DNA of 64,000 bases. It comes from Homalodisca vitripennis. Lineage: Eukaryota > Arthropoda > Insecta > Hemiptera > Cicadellidae. Location: assembly GCF_021130785.1 (NCBI RefSeq), contig NC_060213.1, positions 117,320,501 to 117,384,500 on the forward strand, read 5' to 3'. Below are positions 61,536 through 64,000 of the stretch, piece by piece (position 1 is the stretch's first letter; each line of letters opens with the position of its first letter). The position numbers were made by a program, and so were the translations under genes. The notes beneath the pieces are model-generated. The model searched no databases, had not been told where the DNA came from, and worked only from the letters and a program-made list of their open reading frames with translations.

Positions 61536-62659
61536 AGTAGAGCTAAAAAGCTCATATTTTGCCTGTGAGTTATTATAGACACAATTTGATGCAAAATATC
61601 TATTTGTGCGACAAAAAGCTCCCATGATAAGGTGCGGACAAACATGTTTCTCAATATACGCACATAAATACGCAAGTACTGCATATACATGGATAAAATA
61701 TATTCACTTTATATAAGAGTACTGTGTTGTTTTTAAGAAAAATTAAAAGAAAATGTGTCTTAATATGTAAACTAGAGAGAGGAAGGTTGGAACATTAAAT
61801 AAAATGTAAGAAATATGAAGATTAGTTCTCTAATACAGTAATCTGTTCAAAAGATTTGACTTAAGGAAATAGAAAAAAGAATAGTGGAACATACATCTTC
61901 CTTGTAAATAATAACACAGTCTTGAAAAATGTTGTATATAAAATATTAGTGGTTTAAAATTTGATTAAAAATTGTTTGTTTTAAGTGTTTTATTTGAAAT
62001 ATAACATTTGAAATGATATTAAGATTTATAAAATTAGGTAAGAATAATTGTTACAAAAACAGAACACTAAGTTTAAAGTATTGATGTCTACCCACTTCTT
62101 CACGTGTCAAAACCCCTAAAACACAAAATTAAATGCACAATGGTCTTTTATATAACAATTTTATACATGTATGTAGCCAAAGTAGCCCATGATCAACAGA
62201 AGGTTAATTTAGCGGAAATCTGTAAATTTTATTTATGAGCCAGACAGATTCGAACATTATATAATAAGAACCTGTGCAAATAAACGTGTGTATGATAAAG
62301 AGCAAATATTCTAAAATGAAATAACATGTTCCATAAAAAAATTATTTTCTATGAATATACTAACACCAGCTGAAGAACAAATTGATTTATCTAATTTTAG
62401 TTTTTATTACGTACCGAATTAATTACTTTAATTGCTAATTCCATCCAAATAATTTTATTTGTTTGAAAAGTAAAATCAAACATTTAAGAGTATTTATGTA
62501 ATTGGTAAAGCTTAATGGTTTAATTAAATAAATTACGTATTAATTTCTATTCCATTATATTAAATTTTACTGACAAATAAATAGTTATTGTGTCAGAGGA
62601 AAAAAATGAAAAGTTCTTTCGTTTCTAAAGAATTTTATTGACTAAGGGAACACTGGAAA
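61536..62659. other. AT-rich non-coding stretch
   Basis: No gene supported; a leftward 80-residue frame (61448-61690) is mostly the complement of the mariner relic. Confidence 0.45.
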
Positions 62660-62830
62660 CATTGTTGACTAAAGCATTTCAGGAATACCGGAAATAAATA
62701 GACTGCAGAGTTGATTCATGTATAAATGATTCCACCCTTTGTTTATTGGCTTTCCTACCGACCCTTTCACTCTTTGTGAACATTTAACCGTTCTCGCTTT
62801 GATTCATGGATCCACATTATTTATGAAAAT
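62660..62830 (+). repeat. Dispersed repeat family R4, copy 4
   Basis: Longest copy: GCATTTCAGGAATACCGG, GATTCATGTATAAATGATTC, CCCTTTGTTTATTGGC and CACTCTTTGTGAACA in order. Confidence 0.65.
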
Positions 62831-64000
62831 GAGTAACGTGTTATAGAATGTTGTTACCAACTATCAGGAGTACAGATAAATGCACGCATAATTCTAGATA
62901 ATTGCAGTGTAAATGCCACTAGGAATAATAAATGGTAAGACGACATCAAAGATGTTCGTTCTTTTGTAAGTAGTATGACTTCTTACTGAGGTAAAATTAA
63001 AGGTGTGGGTACTCCCACGTGTTACGTATCAGGCTTCTCTAAGGTTGCATACAACATTAGTTTTATTATTAAGTGTATAGCTTATTTCTCTCTAATAATT
63101 ACACGTTCTGTCACATAAATGTACTCAGTATGTTTAAACATGGTACCCATCAATCCAAGAACGTATGTTAACACTGAGCTGAATCCTACGGTGTAATATG
63201 CGTTATCATTAAGCTCCATGTTTTCTATATATAGGATAAATTACGTTTTGGAAAAATTCTAAAACTATAGATCAGTTTTTTCTAGACACCGTGTGGACAT
63301 CTCTAGCCCTCAGACAGAGAGAAGTTGAACTTTTCCAGACACTTGAGTTTCAGGCCAACAATATCTAATGTGAGCAACCTATAAGTTCTGTTTATTTCAG
63401 CTTTCTCTCTGATATTTTTACTTTTATATGATATTGTATCCGAGTATATTGTACTTTTGTACGACACAAAAATATTCAAGTAGGATATTATAGTATTATC
63501 TGTCGCAAACAATAATTATGAACATATTTCAGACGTTCTTAAACAGTTATTTATTTTGAAAAAAGGACCATTACCAAATTAAAAAACTCATTCTGTACTT
63601 GAATGATGTTCAATGAAGACGGGGTTTCATAATTCTTATAAATGTTGTTGCCCAAATGTTTATACTCATCTGAATGTTCTAAAATGTTCAGTTTTCTTTT
63701 GTTACTGCATTATAAGGCGACAGTAAAGAAACAAGCTTAAGCAGAAAATTATTACTTCTGCCGATTAACATAACTTGTCCATGTCAGGTCCCAACAATTC
63801 CTCTATTTCGACGTTGCATTTCATATTAGGAACTAAAGAATTAACGTACTGAGCTTGAGTATTAGATATAGTCTTCCCAATAGGAAAGTGTATTAAATGT
63901 AAATTACTTATAAATGGGTAACTCAAATCAAGTATTAAAATAGTTATAACAACCTAATATATTTCTTAATAACATATACAAGTTGTTTAAAACTTTAGTA
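62831..64000. other. Non-coding stretch to window end
   Basis: No gene, RNA gene or clear repeat recognised. Confidence 0.45.

Overview
The window looks like arthropod, probably insect, nuclear DNA. It is AT-rich, has long stretches with no extended reading frames, and carries a CR1/Jockey-type retrotransposon, a mariner fragment, a PIF/Harbinger-like element and several anonymous repeat families. I recognise no host protein-coding gene and no tRNA or rRNA gene. The species cannot be named from the sequence alone.

Region 1 (1 to about 17,100) is the striking part: an integrated mid-size DNA virus or virus-like transposon of the Polinton/Maverick and adintovirus group. Rightward genes cover the left half: a DUF8207-like protein, a fibre-like repeat protein, a parvovirus-type phospholipase A2 protein, an adenain-like cysteine protease, a penton-like minor capsid protein, a 53-residue protein and the double-jelly-roll major capsid protein. 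Leftward genes cover the right half: protein-primed family B DNA polymerase, a serine-rich unknown protein, dUTPase and possibly one more small gene. The two blocks converge near 10,000, with poly(A) signals on both strands. The packaging ATPase and integrase were not found; the left end lies outside the window. Most genes carry a few breaks, many of them single-base changes in homopolymer runs.

Two retroelements interrupt the viral genes. A nearly complete 4.6-kb non-LTR element (PHD-finger ORF1, endonuclease/reverse-transcriptase ORF2) splits the DUF8207-like gene. A 119-bp retroposon with a 7-bp target duplication splits the penton gene. Upstream of dUTPase lies an unusual array of four hairpins with two alternating stems and an invariant 20-base loop core (15,517-15,793).

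Region 2 (17,435-19,474) is a non-autonomous element with 48-bp terminal inverted repeats and a TTA target duplication, as expected for PIF/Harbinger. Region 3 (about 19,500-64,000) is gene-poor. It holds a satellite-like array of 73/146-bp units (20.6-22.4 kb), a 98-bp GT microsatellite, a 2.8-kb duplication (25.1-27.9 and 44.2-47.1 kb), a 274-bp tandem dimer, a four-copy dispersed repeat, an endonuclease-like relic (40.95 kb), a truncated non-LTR element (55.8-56.9 kb), a 32-bp perfect inverted repeat (57.8 kb) and a mariner transposase N-terminal relic (61.2 kb).
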